Shown: piece after piece, positions 1-8,263 of the stretch | How positions within the stretch are numbered: position 1 is the stretch's first letter | Layout of the letters: each line of letters begins with the position of its first letter | The notes under the pieces: model-generated | What the model was told of the DNA's origin: nothing | The model's input: the letters and a program-made list of their open reading frames with translations, nothing else | Databases searched by the model: none | Made by a program: the position numbers and the translations under genes | Assembly: GCF_008973465.1 (NCBI RefSeq) | Contig: NZ_WBXN01000004.1 | Span: 6,798,501-6,862,500 of the forward strand | Direction: 5' to 3' | Source: Streptomyces sp. SS1-1 | GTDB lineage: Bacteria > Actinomycetota > Actinomycetes > Streptomycetales > Streptomycetaceae | DNA: 64,000 nucleotides

Positions 1-2
1 CG

Positions 3-290
3 TCCGCCCGCTACGACAACGCCACCGGGCTCGAACTGTCCGTCGTCGCCGCGGTGCTGCTGGGCGGGATCGACTTCGACGGGGGCAAGGGAACGCTGGG
101 CGGCGCGATCGCCGGGGTGTTCCTCCTCGGTGCCCTGCAGAACGTGATGAGCCTCCAGGACGTCTCCGCCCAGTCGCAGATCGTCGTCACCGGCGTCCTG
201 CTCGTGCTGTCCGTGCTCGGCCCCCGGGTCGCGCGCCGGATCTCCGTGGCGAGGGCGGGCCGCAGAGCCGCCTCGACTCCGACCTCGTAA
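3..290 (+). CDS. Sugar (rhamnose-type) ABC transporter permease, C-terminal fragment
   Basis: Only the last 95 or so residues lie in the window; the gene continues upstream of base 1. The frame reads ...ELSVVAAVLLGGIDFDGGKGTLGGAIAGV, then a hydrophobic segment LLGALQNVMSL and a final helix IVVTGVLLVLSVLGPRVARR. This pattern (VVAAVLLGG...GGKGTLxGAxxGV) is typical of the C-terminus of RbsC/RhaP/RhaQ-type permeases, which form the membrane channel of sugar ABC importers. The lipoprotein binding protein starts 37 bases downstream and a rhamnose mutarotase follows, so rhamnose is the likely substrate. The family call is secure; the exact sugar is inferred from context. Confidence 0.85.
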   Translation, partial: SARYDNATGLELSVVAAVLLGGIDFDGGKGTLGGAIAGVFLLGALQNVMSLQDVSAQSQIVVTGVLLVLSVLGPRVARRISVARAGRRAASTPTS

Positions 291-327
291 CGTCCAACCC
301 CTCCCTCCCCGTAAAGGACCCACCGCC

Positions 328-1410
328 ATGCGCAAGTCGTCCCTGAGCCGTGCCTGCGCGGCCCTCGCCGCCGTCACCTCCCTCGCCCTCGCGGCCACCG
401 CCTGCGGTGGCACCACCAAGGAGGACGTCAAGAACGAGGGCGGCTCCGCCGCCACCGCCGGCAAGGCCGAGCCGAACGCCGAACTGAAGAAGGGCCTGAC
501 CGTCGGCTTCCTGCCCAAGCAGGTCAACAACCCGTACTTCACCTCCGCCGACAAGGGCGGCGAGGCGGCCCTGAAGGAACTGGGCTCCGCCTACAAGGAG
601 GTCGGGCCGAGCAGCGCGACCGACACGGCCGGGCAGGTGAGTTACGTCAACACCCTCACCCAGCAGCAGGTCGACGCGATGGCCGTCTCCGCGCAGGACC
701 CCGGCGCGCTGTGCACCGCGCTGAAGCAGGCCATGAGGAACGGCGTCAAGGTCGTCACCTACGACTCCGACACCAAGCCCGACTGCCGCAACGCCTTCGT
801 CTCGCAGGCGTCCGCCGAGGACCTGGGCCGCACCGAGGTGCAGCTGCTCGCCGAACAGATCGGCTACAAGGGCGAGATCGCGATCCTGTCCGCCGCGCAG
901 ACCGCGACCAACCAGAACGTCTGGATCGACTTCATGAAGGAGGAGCTGAAGGACCCCAAGTACAAGGACGTCAAGCTGGTCAAGGTCGCCTACGGCGACG
1001 ACGACGCCCAGAAGTCCTTCCAGCAGACCCAGGGACTGCTGCAGGAGCACCCGGACCTGAAGGGGATCATCTCCCCGACCACCGTCGGCATCAAGGCCGC
1101 GGCCCAGTACCTGTCGGGCTCCAAGTACAAGGGCAAGGTGAAACTGACGGGCCTCGGCACCCCCAACGACATGCGCAAGTACGTCAAGAACGGCACCGTC
1201 GAGGCGTTCGAGCTCTGGGACCCGGCGAAGCTCGGCGAACTGGCCGCGCGGACCGCCGTCGCCCTGGCCTCCGGGCAGATCACCGGCAAGGAGGGCGAGA
1301 CGTTCACGGCCGGCGGCATGGGCGAGTACACGATCGGCGAGGACGGCGTGATCAGCCTCGGCAAGCCGACGGTCTTCGACGCGAAGAACATCGACCGGTT
1401 CGACTTCTGA
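328..1410 (+). CDS. rhaS: Rhamnose ABC transporter substrate-binding lipoprotein
   Basis: Extracellular sugar-binding protein of 360 residues that would deliver the sugar to the permease encoded just upstream. It begins with a lipoprotein signal (MRKSS, hydrophobic stretch, then LAATAC with the lipidated Cys at residue 26). The mature part is a periplasmic-binding-protein type 1 fold: VGFLPKQVNNPYF strand near the start, DAMAVSAQDP, VVTYDSD and a late LTGLGTPNDMRKYVKNGTV segment. A purine-rich AAAGGA lies 9-14 bases before the ATG. It is followed within 17 bases by a rhamnose mutarotase gene, which is the main reason to name rhamnose rather than ribose or xylose as ligand. Confidence 0.85.
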   Translation: MRKSSLSRACAALAAVTSLALAATACGGTTKEDVKNEGGSAATAGKAEPNAELKKGLTVGFLPKQVNNPYFTSADKGGEAALKELGSAYKEVGPSSATDTAGQVSYVNTLTQQQVDAMAVSAQDPGALCTALKQAMRNGVKVVTYDSDTKPDCRNAFVSQASAEDLGRTEVQLLAEQIGYKGEIAILSAAQTATNQNVWIDFMKEELKDPKYKDVKLVKVAYGDDDAQKSFQQTQGLLQEHPDLKGIISPTTVGIKAAAQYLSGSKYKGKVKLTGLGTPNDMRKYVKNGTVEAFELWDPAKLGELAARTAVALASGQITGKEGETFTAGGMGEYTIGEDGVISLGKPTVFDAKNIDRFDF

Positions 1411-1427
1411 GGGACGGGGAGGCGTCG

Positions 1428-1748
1428 ATGCAGCGCGTGTGCTTCCTGCTCAAGGTCCGGGCGGACCGTCTCGACGCGTACCGCGAGCGGCACGCAGCGG
1501 TGTGGCCGGAGATGCGCGCCGCGCTGTCGGCCACCGGCTGGCACAACTACTCGCTCTTCCTGCGGGACGACGGTCTGCTCGTCGGCTACCTGGAGACCGA
1601 GGACTTCGCGGCGGCCGTGGCCGGGATGGAGGCCACCGACGTCAACGCCCGCTGGCAGGCGGAGATGGCGCCGTTCTTCGAGTCGCTGGACGGCGCCCGG
1701 CCCGACGAGGCCATGAGACCGCTCACCGAGGTCTTCCATCTGGCCTGA
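1428..1748 (+). CDS. rhaM: L-rhamnose mutarotase
   Basis: Small cytoplasmic enzyme of 106 residues, the usual length for the YiiL/RhaM family, which interconverts alpha and beta anomers of L-rhamnose so that uptake and isomerisation keep pace. The diagnostic N-terminal pattern is visible: MQRVCFLLKVRADRLDAYRERHAAVWPEM, then GWHNYSLFLR and the C-terminal MAPFFESLD. The start is the ATG after GGGGAGGCG (1415-1423). It is the third gene of the transport operon and is followed by a LacI regulator. The catabolic isomerase/kinase/aldolase genes are not in the window and presumably lie upstream. Confidence 0.88.
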   Translation: MQRVCFLLKVRADRLDAYRERHAAVWPEMRAALSATGWHNYSLFLRDDGLLVGYLETEDFAAAVAGMEATDVNARWQAEMAPFFESLDGARPDEAMRPLTEVFHLA

Positions 1749-1873
1749 GCCGGACCGGTCCGCGGCCGCCGCCGACCGCCGCCGACCGCCGTCGGCATGG
1801 GCGGCATGACGGTAATGTGAAGCCCTTCCCGCCGCCCCTGTCGTGTTCCGTCTTCTCTGGAGGTCCCTGCCCG

Positions 1874-2899
1874 ATGGCCCAGTCGGTGGGTATCAAGGAC
1901 GTCGCCCGCGCCGCCGGAGTCTCCGTCGGCACGGTCTCCAACGTGATCAACCGCCCGGAGACGGTCGCGACCGAGACCCGGGCGCGGGTGCAGTCCGCCA
2001 TCGACCGCCTCGGGTACGTCCGCAGCGAGTCCGCGCGGCAACTGCGCGCGGGCCGCAGCCGGATCATGGGCCTGCTCGTCCTCGACATGGGCAACCCCTT
2101 CTTCGTCGACTTGGCCCGTGGCGCCGAACGGACGGCCCGCGACGCCGGGCTCGGCGTGATGGTCTGCAACAGCGCGCAGAGCGCGAGCGAGGAGGCCGAC
2201 TACCTGTCGCTCTTCGCCGAGCAGCGGGTACGCGGCGTGCTGCTCACCCCGGCCGACGCCACCGGCCGCAACATCGAGGCGTTCCGGCGGCACAACATCC
2301 CGTTCGTCCTGGTCGACCGGGTCGCCGAGGGCACCACGGAGTGCTCGGTCTCCGTGGACGACGTCGCGGGCGGCGCGCTCGCCGTACGGCATCTCGTGGA
2401 CGCCGGGCACCGCTCCCTCGCCTACGTCAGCGGCCCGCCCGGCCTCCACCAGGTCCGCGACCGCCGCACCGGCGCCCTGAACGCCCTGGAGGAGGCCGGT
2501 CTCGGCCCCGAGCATCTGCGGGAACTGCCCACCGAACGGCTCGACGTGGCCGCCGGCCGCGACGCCGGGGCGCGCCTCCTCGGCCTCGCGGACCGGCCGA
2601 CCGCCGTGTTCTGCGCCAACGACCTGCTCGCCCTCGGCGTCCTCCAGGCCATGTACGCGGCGGGCGTCGGCGTCCCCGACGACCTGGCCATCGTCGGCTA
2701 CGACGACATCGAGTTCGCCGCCGCGGCGGCCGTCCCGCTGACCTCCGTACGGCAGCCCGCCGTCACCATGGGGACGCTCGCCGCGGAGATGCTGCTGGAG
2801 GAGACCGAGGCGCTGACCGGCGCCCGGACGCACGAGCACCGCCGGGTCGTCCTGCAGCCGGAACTGGTCGTGCGGCGGTCCTCGCTCGCCGCCCGCTGA
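1874..2899 (+). CDS. LacI family transcriptional regulator, probably of the rhamnose operon
   Basis: DNA-binding repressor of 341 residues. Residues 6-55 form the LacI-type helix-turn-helix and hinge helix (IKDVARAAGVSVGTVSNVIN, later RLGYVRSESARQLR), followed by a periplasmic-binding-protein-like effector domain that starts at IMGLLVLDMGNPFF and contains the usual FCANDLLALGVLQAM and IVGYDDIEFA motifs. A GGAGGT ribosome binding site lies 9 bases before the ATG. It follows the mutarotase by 125 bases and would sense the imported sugar or a derivative; this assignment is from position, not from a recognised ligand signature. Confidence 0.87.
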   Translation: MAQSVGIKDVARAAGVSVGTVSNVINRPETVATETRARVQSAIDRLGYVRSESARQLRAGRSRIMGLLVLDMGNPFFVDLARGAERTARDAGLGVMVCNSAQSASEEADYLSLFAEQRVRGVLLTPADATGRNIEAFRRHNIPFVLVDRVAEGTTECSVSVDDVAGGALAVRHLVDAGHRSLAYVSGPPGLHQVRDRRTGALNALEEAGLGPEHLRELPTERLDVAAGRDAGARLLGLADRPTAVFCANDLLALGVLQAMYAAGVGVPDDLAIVGYDDIEFAAAAAVPLTSVRQPAVTMGTLAAEMLLEETEALTGARTHEHRRVVLQPELVVRRSSLAAR

Positions 2900-3001
2900 T
2901 CCGCCGTTCAGTACGATTTCATGATCCCAGGGGTCTCCTGGTGGAGGAACATGTGCTGAACTGGGACGCGGCCCGAAAAAACCTCCGTCCCGGGAGCACC
3001 G

Positions 3002-4306
3002 TTGTCCGTCAGCTACCGCCAGCCCGGCGTCGTCCTCACCGACCGCCGCTTCACCGTGCCGCTCGACCACGCCCGCCCTGCGGGCGAGACGATCGAGCTC
3101 TTCGCAAGGGAGGTCGTCGCCGGGGACAAGGCGCACCAGGACCTGCCGTGGCTGGTCTACCTCCAGGGCGGCCCGGGCTTCGGGGCGAACCGTTTCGTCG
3201 GGAAGGGCGGCGCCTGGCTCGGCCGCGCGCTCAAGGAGTTCCGGGTCCTGCTGCTCGACCAGCGCGGAACCGGGCACTCCACGCCCGCCAACCGCCAGAC
3301 GCTCCCGCTGCGCGGCGGCCCCGCCCAACAGGCCGACTACCTCACGCACTTCCGCGCCGACTCGATCGTCCGCGACTGCGAGCTGATCCGCCGCGAGGTC
3401 ACCGGCGGCGCCCCCTGGACCGTCCTCGGCCAGAGCTTCGGCGGCTTCTGCACGGTCACCTACCTCTCCACCGCCCCCGAGGCCCTGACCGCCGCCGTGG
3501 TCACCGGCGGACTGCCCTCCCTGGACGCGCACGCCGACGACGTCTACCGGGCCGCCTACCCGCGCGTCGAGCGCAAGGTCGCCGCGCACTACGCCCGCTA
3601 CCCGCAGGACGTCGAGCGGGCCCGCCGGATCGCCGACCACCTCCTCGCCCACGACGTCGTCCTGCCGAACGGCTACCGCCTGACCGCCGAGGCCTTCCAG
3701 TCGCTCGGCATCCTCCTCGGCGGCGGCGAGGGCAGCCACCGGCTGCACTACCTCCTGGAGGACGCCTTCGTCCGCACCCCGAACGGGACCGCCCTCTCCG
3801 ACGCGTTCCAGGAGGAGGTCCAGGGCCTGCTGTCGTACGCCGGGCATCCGCTGTACGCGCTCGTCCACGAGGCGATCTACGGCCAGGACGCCCGGCCCAC
3901 CGCCTGGGCCGCCGAGCGGGTGCGCGCCGAGTTCCCGCAGTTCGACGCGGCGAAGACGCTCGCCGGCGACGGTCCGCTGCTCTTCACCGGCGAAACGATC
4001 CACCCCTGGATGTTCGACTGCGACCCGGCGCTGCGCCCACTGCGCGAGACCGCCGAGATCCTCGCCGCCCGCGCCGACTGGACCCCCCTGTACGACCCGG
4101 CGCGCCTCGCCGCCAACGAGGTGCCGGTCGCGGCGGTCGTCTACCACGACGACATGTACGTCGACACCGCGCACTCCCTGACCACCGCCCGCGCGATCCG
4201 GGGACTGCGCACCTGGGTCACCGACGAGTTCGAGCACGACGGCGTCCGCGCCGGCGGCCCCCGGGTGCTGGACCGGCTTCTCGCCCTCACCCGTGACGAG
4301 GTGTGA
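3002..4306 (+). CDS. Alpha/beta hydrolase, proline iminopeptidase-like (S33)
   Basis: 434-residue cytoplasmic hydrolase of the prolyl aminopeptidase type. LVYLQGGPGF (residues 51-60) is the oxyanion-hole HGGPG-like motif, VLLLDQRGTGHS follows as in S33 peptidases, and the nucleophile elbow GQSFGG places the catalytic Ser at 145. A possible late His occurs in VVYHDDMYV. The TTG start is chosen because GGGAG lies 5 bases before it and the in-frame upstream ATG at 2951 runs at once into a stop. No signal peptide is seen. The substrate (N-terminal Pro peptides or an ester) cannot be told from sequence alone. Confidence 0.82.
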   Translation: MSVSYRQPGVVLTDRRFTVPLDHARPAGETIELFAREVVAGDKAHQDLPWLVYLQGGPGFGANRFVGKGGAWLGRALKEFRVLLLDQRGTGHSTPANRQTLPLRGGPAQQADYLTHFRADSIVRDCELIRREVTGGAPWTVLGQSFGGFCTVTYLSTAPEALTAAVVTGGLPSLDAHADDVYRAAYPRVERKVAAHYARYPQDVERARRIADHLLAHDVVLPNGYRLTAEAFQSLGILLGGGEGSHRLHYLLEDAFVRTPNGTALSDAFQEEVQGLLSYAGHPLYALVHEAIYGQDARPTAWAAERVRAEFPQFDAAKTLAGDGPLLFTGETIHPWMFDCDPALRPLRETAEILAARADWTPLYDPARLAANEVPVAAVVYHDDMYVDTAHSLTTARAIRGLRTWVTDEFEHDGVRAGGPRVLDRLLALTRDEV

Positions 4307-4337
4307 CGTGACGGGGCCCTCCGCGCCGCCCACCGGT

Positions 4338-4352
4338 TAGGGTGCGGGCATG
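4338..4352 (+). promoter_or_regulatory. Leaderless promoter -10 element of the PIG-L gene
   Basis: TAGGGT, six bases, then the ATG. The predicted transcription start falls on or next to the start codon and no Shine-Dalgarno sequence is present. Confidence 0.6.
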
Positions 4353-5096
4353 ACCGAGCCGACGCCCCCTCAGCTGCAGCCGATGCCCGAGGACTGGCGG
4401 CGGGCCCTCGCCGTCGTCGCCCACCCGGACGACCTGGAGTACGGCTGCTCCGCCGCCATCGCCGCCTGGACCGACGCGGGCCGTGAGGTCGCCTACGTCC
4501 TCGCGACCCGCGGCGAGGCCGGCATCGACACCCTGGAGCCGGAGAAGTGCGGCCCGCTGCGCGAGCGCGAGCAGCGGGCCAGCGCGGCGGTCGTCGGCGT
4601 CACCGAGGTCGAGTTCCTGGACCACGCGGACGGCGTCATCGAGTACGGCACCGCGCTGCGCCGCGACATCGCCGCCGCGATCCGCCGCCACCGGCCCGAG
4701 CTGCTGATCACCCTCAACCACCGGGACACCTGGGGCGGCGTCGCCTGGAACACCCCGGACCATGTGGCGGTCGGCCGGGCCACGCTGGACGCGGCGGGCG
4801 ACGCCGGGAACCGCTGGATCTTCCCCGAGCTCACCGAGCAGGGGCTCGCCCCCTGGGACGGCGTCCGCTGGGTCGCCGTCGCGGGCTCCAGTTCCCCGAC
4901 GCACGCCGTGGACGCCTCCGCCGGCCTCGACCGCGCGGTGCGCTCCCTGCTCGAACACCGCACATACATCGAGGTCCTGACGGACGAGGACCCGGAGACG
5001 TACGCCCGCCGCTTCCTCACCGGGAACGCCACCGCCACGGGCGAACGGTTCGGCGGCCGCCCGGCGGTGGCCTTCGAACTCTTCCCGCGCGGCTGA
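4350..5096 (+). CDS. PIG-L family deacetylase
   Basis: 248-residue zinc-dependent N-deacetylase of the LmbE/MshB/GlcNAc-PI deacetylase family. The metal-binding signature AHPDDLEYG sits at residues 31-39, ATRGEAG follows, and a later histidine NTPDHVAVGRATLDA completes the usual metal site. Family members remove an acetyl group from N-acetylglucosamine-linked substrates (mycothiol precursors, antibiotic pseudo-aglycones, glycolipids). The gene is apparently monocistronic and leaderless, between the S33 hydrolase and the pentapeptide protein. Nothing nearby shows the substrate, and it need not be MshB itself. Confidence 0.85.
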   Translation: MTEPTPPQLQPMPEDWRRALAVVAHPDDLEYGCSAAIAAWTDAGREVAYVLATRGEAGIDTLEPEKCGPLREREQRASAAVVGVTEVEFLDHADGVIEYGTALRRDIAAAIRRHRPELLITLNHRDTWGGVAWNTPDHVAVGRATLDAAGDAGNRWIFPELTEQGLAPWDGVRWVAVAGSSSPTHAVDASAGLDRAVRSLLEHRTYIEVLTDEDPETYARRFLTGNATATGERFGGRPAVAFELFPRG

Positions 5097-5134
5097 AGCC
5101 GTCCGCCGCCGCATGAACGCCGGTTCGCGGCGCC

Positions 5135-5150
5135 TAGGATGACAGGCATG
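5135..5150 (+). promoter_or_regulatory. Leaderless promoter -10 element of the pentapeptide gene
   Basis: TAGGAT, seven bases, then ATG at 5148. This decides the start: the in-frame ATG at 5139 lies inside the -10 box itself and is unlikely to be used. Confidence 0.6.
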
Positions 5151-5978
5151 CACGATCACCCCGGTGCCCTCGCCGAGCTGCGTGGCGACTGCGCGAACTG
5201 TTTCGGGCTGTGCTGTGTCGCGCTGCCCTTCTCCGCCTCCGCGGACTTCGCGGTGGACAAGGCCGCCGGGACGCCCTGCCGCAATCTCCTCGCCGACCAC
5301 CGCTGCGGCATCCACGCCCGGCTGCGGGACACCGGTTTCACCGGATGCACGGTCTACGACTGCTTCGGCGCCGGGCAGAAGGTCTCACGGGTCACGTTCG
5401 GCGGGGAGGACTGGCGCACCGGGCCGGCCGACCGCGCCCGGCGGATGTCCGACGTGTTCCCCGTCGTCCGTCAGCTGCACGAACTGCTCCGGTACCTCAC
5501 CGAGGCCCTGTCCCTGCCCGCCGCCCGCCCGCTCCACGCCGACCTGCGCGCCCTCCTGGACGCGACCGAGGCCCTCACCCTCGGCACCCCGGAGGAACTG
5601 GCCGCGCTCGACGTCGCCGCCCACCGGCAGCGGGTGAACGTGCTGCTGCTCAGGACGAGCGAGCTGTCCCGAGCCGGGGTGCGGGGCCGGGGGAAGAGCC
5701 GCAGGGGCGCCGACCTGATGGGCGCCCGCCTCCGGGGCGCCGACCTGCGCGGGGCGGATCTGCGCGGCGCCTACCTCATCGCGGCCGACCTGACCGGCGC
5801 CGATCTGCGCGGAGCGGACCTCATCGGCGCCGACCTGCGCGACACCGACCTCACGGACGCCGATCTGACCGACGCCTTCTTCCTGACCCAGCCGCAGGTG
5901 AACGCGGCGCGGGGGAGCGCCGGAACCCGGCTGCCCGGCTCAGTCTCCCGCCCGGCGCACTGGACAGCGCGGGGCTGA
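5148..5978 (+). CDS. Cys-rich pentapeptide repeat protein
   Basis: 276-residue cytoplasmic protein of unknown activity. The first third is cysteine-rich in the YkgJ-like pattern CxxCxxxCC (CANCFGLCC), followed by CRNLL, CGIH and TVYDCFG, and probably binds metal. The last third is a run of about twelve pentapeptide repeats of the A(D/N)LxG type, GADLM GARLR GADLR and so on to DADLT, expected to fold as a right-handed quadrilateral beta-helix. The combination is a conserved actinobacterial architecture. Start chosen from the leaderless promoter. Its 3' end overlaps the end of the convergent P450 gene by 39 bases. Confidence 0.8.
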   Translation: MHDHPGALAELRGDCANCFGLCCVALPFSASADFAVDKAAGTPCRNLLADHRCGIHARLRDTGFTGCTVYDCFGAGQKVSRVTFGGEDWRTGPADRARRMSDVFPVVRQLHELLRYLTEALSLPAARPLHADLRALLDATEALTLGTPEELAALDVAAHRQRVNVLLLRTSELSRAGVRGRGKSRRGADLMGARLRGADLRGADLRGAYLIAADLTGADLRGADLIGADLRDTDLTDADLTDAFFLTQPQVNAARGSAGTRLPGSVSRPAHWTARG

Positions 5979-7457
5979 GTCCTCCACGGACGAGGGGTCC
6001 TCGGCCGGCGCGGGCGCGGGTGCGGGCGTCCGCCGCTCCAGGCCCAGCCGCAGCCCCTCCGGCATCAGGGTCAGCCGTTCCGTGACCCGCAGCCGGTACG
6101 CGGGATCGGCGCGGAAGTCGTACCGGCGCAGCAGCAGACCGAGGACGAGCGTCGCCTCGTGCAGCGCGAACTGCCGTCCGATGCAGGCCCGCGCGCCCGT
6201 CCCGAACGGCTTGAAGGTGTGCGCGGCCCGCGTTCGCACGGCCTTCGGGTCGAACCGGTCCGGGTCGAAGCGCTCCGCGTCCGCACCCCAGACCTCCGGG
6301 TCGCGGTGCACGGTCGGCGTGAGCACCAGCGCCCAGCCGCCCCGCCGCATCGGGTGCTCCCCGCCCAGCACGGTGTCCTCGCGGGCCTCCCGGGCGAAGG
6401 CGGGTGCCGTCGGCCACAGCCGCAGCGCCTCGTCCAGGACCCGGCGCACGTGACGCAGGCGGGCCACCTGCTCGTACCCGGGTGCTTCCGTGGCGCCCCA
6501 CACGCGGTCCACCTCGGCGCGGGCGCGGGCCGCGATCCCGGGGTACAGGGACAGGTAGTGCAGCGCGAAGGACAGCGCGCCCGACGTGGTCTCGTGACCG
6601 GCCACGAGGAAGGTGATCACCTGGCGGCGGACGTTGAGCGCCGAGAGCCGTTCACCCGTCTCCGGGTGCGCGGTCGCGAGCATGCGGTCCAGCAGGTCCC
6701 CGTCCCCGGGCCCGTCCGCCTGCCGCGCGCGGATCAGTTCGTCGACGGTGTGGTTGAGGAACGCGATGTCGGCGTCGTTGCGCCGCGCGGCCCGCCGCAG
6801 CAGCCAGGGCACCGGTACGGAGTTCAGACGCTGGGCGTGGGTGAGCGTGCCCACCATCGCCGTCACGAAGGGATGCGGCCGGGACCGCTCGAAGGAGCCG
6901 AAGTCATGGCCGAACCCGGTGCGGGCGATGGTCTCCAGGGTCAGCCTGGTCATGTCGCCGGGCACGTCGACCGTCCGCCCGGCCTCGCGCGCCCGGTCCC
7001 AGTGGTCCATGAGCCGGCCGGCCACATCGAGCATCATCGGGTGGTAGCCCGCCATGGCCTCCCGGCTGAAGCCGGGGGCCAGGACGTCGTGCGCGAGCTG
7101 CCAGTTGGGCTCGTGGTTGTACGCCGTGAACAGCCCGTCGCCGGCGACGGGCCGCAGGTTCGCGATGCCCAGGCCGACGTGCTTGGCGAACCGGGACTCG
7201 TCCGCCATGTCGGCGGCGAGCGCGGCGCCCGCGACGAACACGAACTCCCTGTTCAGCACCCGGCGCCGGAAGATCGGCCCGAGCCGCCGCGCGATCCGCA
7301 CGGAGTCCTGGAGCGGGGTGTGCCGGCCGGCGCCCACCACATCGCCGAGCAGCGGGACGCGGTACGGGGGGTGGGGGATGCGCGCCAGCTCGGGCCAGCC
7401 CTGCCCGGCACCGCGGAACCCCTTCGGCAGACCGGTGCCGGTCGTCGTCTCCGCCAT
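5940..7457 (-). CDS. Cytochrome P450 (CYP102-like haem domain)
   Basis: 505-residue haem monooxygenase. The oxygen-binding I-helix AGHETTS, the K-helix ExxR (EALR) and the haem loop FGTGARACIG with the Cys ligand at about residue 425 are all present. FxPFGTGARACIGRQFALHEA and the N-terminal LPKGFRGAGQGWPELARIPHPP resemble the haem domain of fatty-acid hydroxylating CYP102-type enzymes, but no reductase domain is fused, so a separate redox partner is needed. The ATG at 7457 follows GGGAG; the open frame continues upstream without homology. It is divergent from a TetR gene, its probable regulator. The tail after residue 475 is Pro/Ala-rich. Confidence 0.86.
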   Translation of the reverse strand: MAETTTGTGLPKGFRGAGQGWPELARIPHPPYRVPLLGDVVGAGRHTPLQDSVRIARRLGPIFRRRVLNREFVFVAGAALAADMADESRFAKHVGLGIANLRPVAGDGLFTAYNHEPNWQLAHDVLAPGFSREAMAGYHPMMLDVAGRLMDHWDRAREAGRTVDVPGDMTRLTLETIARTGFGHDFGSFERSRPHPFVTAMVGTLTHAQRLNSVPVPWLLRRAARRNDADIAFLNHTVDELIRARQADGPGDGDLLDRMLATAHPETGERLSALNVRRQVITFLVAGHETTSGALSFALHYLSLYPGIAARARAEVDRVWGATEAPGYEQVARLRHVRRVLDEALRLWPTAPAFAREAREDTVLGGEHPMRRGGWALVLTPTVHRDPEVWGADAERFDPDRFDPKAVRTRAAHTFKPFGTGARACIGRQFALHEATLVLGLLLRRYDFRADPAYRLRVTERLTLMPEGLRLGLERRTPAPAPAPAEDPSSVEDSAPRCPVRRAGD

Positions 7458-7518
7458 GACGCGATCTCCCTCGGTGGGGCGGCAGTTCGGGCTCGTTGTA
7501 CGTGGGTTCAATAACGCG

Positions 7519-7529
7519 CCACAGTGTGG
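7519..7529. promoter_or_regulatory. Candidate operator between P450 and TetR genes
   Basis: CCACAGTGTGG is a perfect 5+1+5 palindrome in the 108-base divergent spacer, where a TetR-type repressor controlling both genes would be expected to bind. Short, so only suggestive. Confidence 0.3.
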
Positions 7530-7553
7530 TCCCGCCGTCGGAGCCCCGTCAAG

Positions 7554-7568
7554 TAAGGTGCGCGCATG
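7554..7568 (+). promoter_or_regulatory. Leaderless promoter -10 element of the TetR gene
   Basis: TAAGGT, six bases, then ATG at 7566. Confidence 0.55.
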
Positions 7569-8174
7569 GCCGGGAACCAGGGGGAGCGCGTACGCCGCCG
7601 GCTCGGTACTGAGGAGCGGCGGGCCCAACTGCTCGCCGTGGGCGCCCGGTTGTTCTCGGAGCACCCGTACGACGAGGTGTGGATCGAGCAGGTGGCGGAG
7701 ATCGCCGGCGTCTCGCGCGGGCTGCTCTACCACTACTTCCCGACCAAGCGGGACTTCTTCGCGGCCGTCGTGGAGCGGGAGAGCGAGCGCATGCTGCGGA
7801 TGACCGCGGCCGAGCCCGGCGTCCCGGCGCGCGAGCAACTGGCGGCCAGTCTCGACACGTTCCTCGGGTACGTCGAGGCCCACGCCCACGGCTACCGGGC
7901 GTTCCACCGGGCCGACGCGGCGGGCGACCAGGCGGTGCGCTCGGTCTACCGGCGTGCCCTGGCCGCGCAGGAGAAGCAGATCCTGGAGGCGCTGGCCGCC
8001 GACCCCGAGTTCGGCCCGGCCGCTCGGGAACGTCCCGAGGTCCGCCTCGCCGTGCGGGGCTGGCTGGCGTTCACGACGGCCGTCTGCCTGGAGTGGCTGC
8101 GGCGCGAGGACCTGACCAGGGACCAGGTGCGGGACCTCTGTGTCCGCGCGCTGCTGGGCGTGCTCACCTCCTGA
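7566..8174 (+). CDS. TetR family transcriptional regulator
   Basis: 202-residue repressor. The N-terminal helix-turn-helix is clear: RRAQLLAVGARLFSEHPYDEV, then EQVAEIAGVSRGLLYHYFPTKRDFFAAVVE (residues about 17-65). The C-terminal ligand-binding part has the QFxxxxxTxVCLEWLRR type ending. It is leaderless and divergent from the P450, so the P450 is the most likely target, possibly with autoregulation through the shared spacer. The ligand is unknown. Confidence 0.88.
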   Translation: MAGNQGERVRRRLGTEERRAQLLAVGARLFSEHPYDEVWIEQVAEIAGVSRGLLYHYFPTKRDFFAAVVERESERMLRMTAAEPGVPAREQLAASLDTFLGYVEAHAHGYRAFHRADAAGDQAVRSVYRRALAAQEKQILEALAADPEFGPAARERPEVRLAVRGWLAFTTAVCLEWLRREDLTRDQVRDLCVRALLGVLTS

Positions 8175-8231
8175 TGTCGCGGCCGCCCGGACGGGCGGGC
8201 CCGGTCGACGCGCGCCCCGATCTCCGATAGG

Positions 8232-8250
8232 TTAGGCAAGGCTTACCTAA
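8232..8250 (+). promoter_or_regulatory. Iron box (DmdR1/IdeR-type operator)
   Basis: The 19-bp site TTAGGCAAGGCTTACCTAA matches the iron-box consensus TTAGGTTAGGCTAACCTAA at 16 of 19 positions and lies one base before the ribosome binding site of the DUF2470 gene. Iron-loaded DmdR1 would block transcription here, so the gene should be expressed in low iron. Confidence 0.8.
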
Positions 8251-8263
8251 GAGGAGGTTGGGG

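Noticed and set aside
1586-4333. Very long minus-strand open frame (over 900 codons)
   Set aside because: It mirrors the LacI and hydrolase genes; the composition (Gly/Val/Arg/Glu runs) is that of GC-rich shadow frames.
7458-7907. N-terminal extension of the P450 by 150 residues
   Set aside because: It overlaps the TetR gene on the other strand and has no P450 similarity; the ATG at 7457 has a ribosome binding site.
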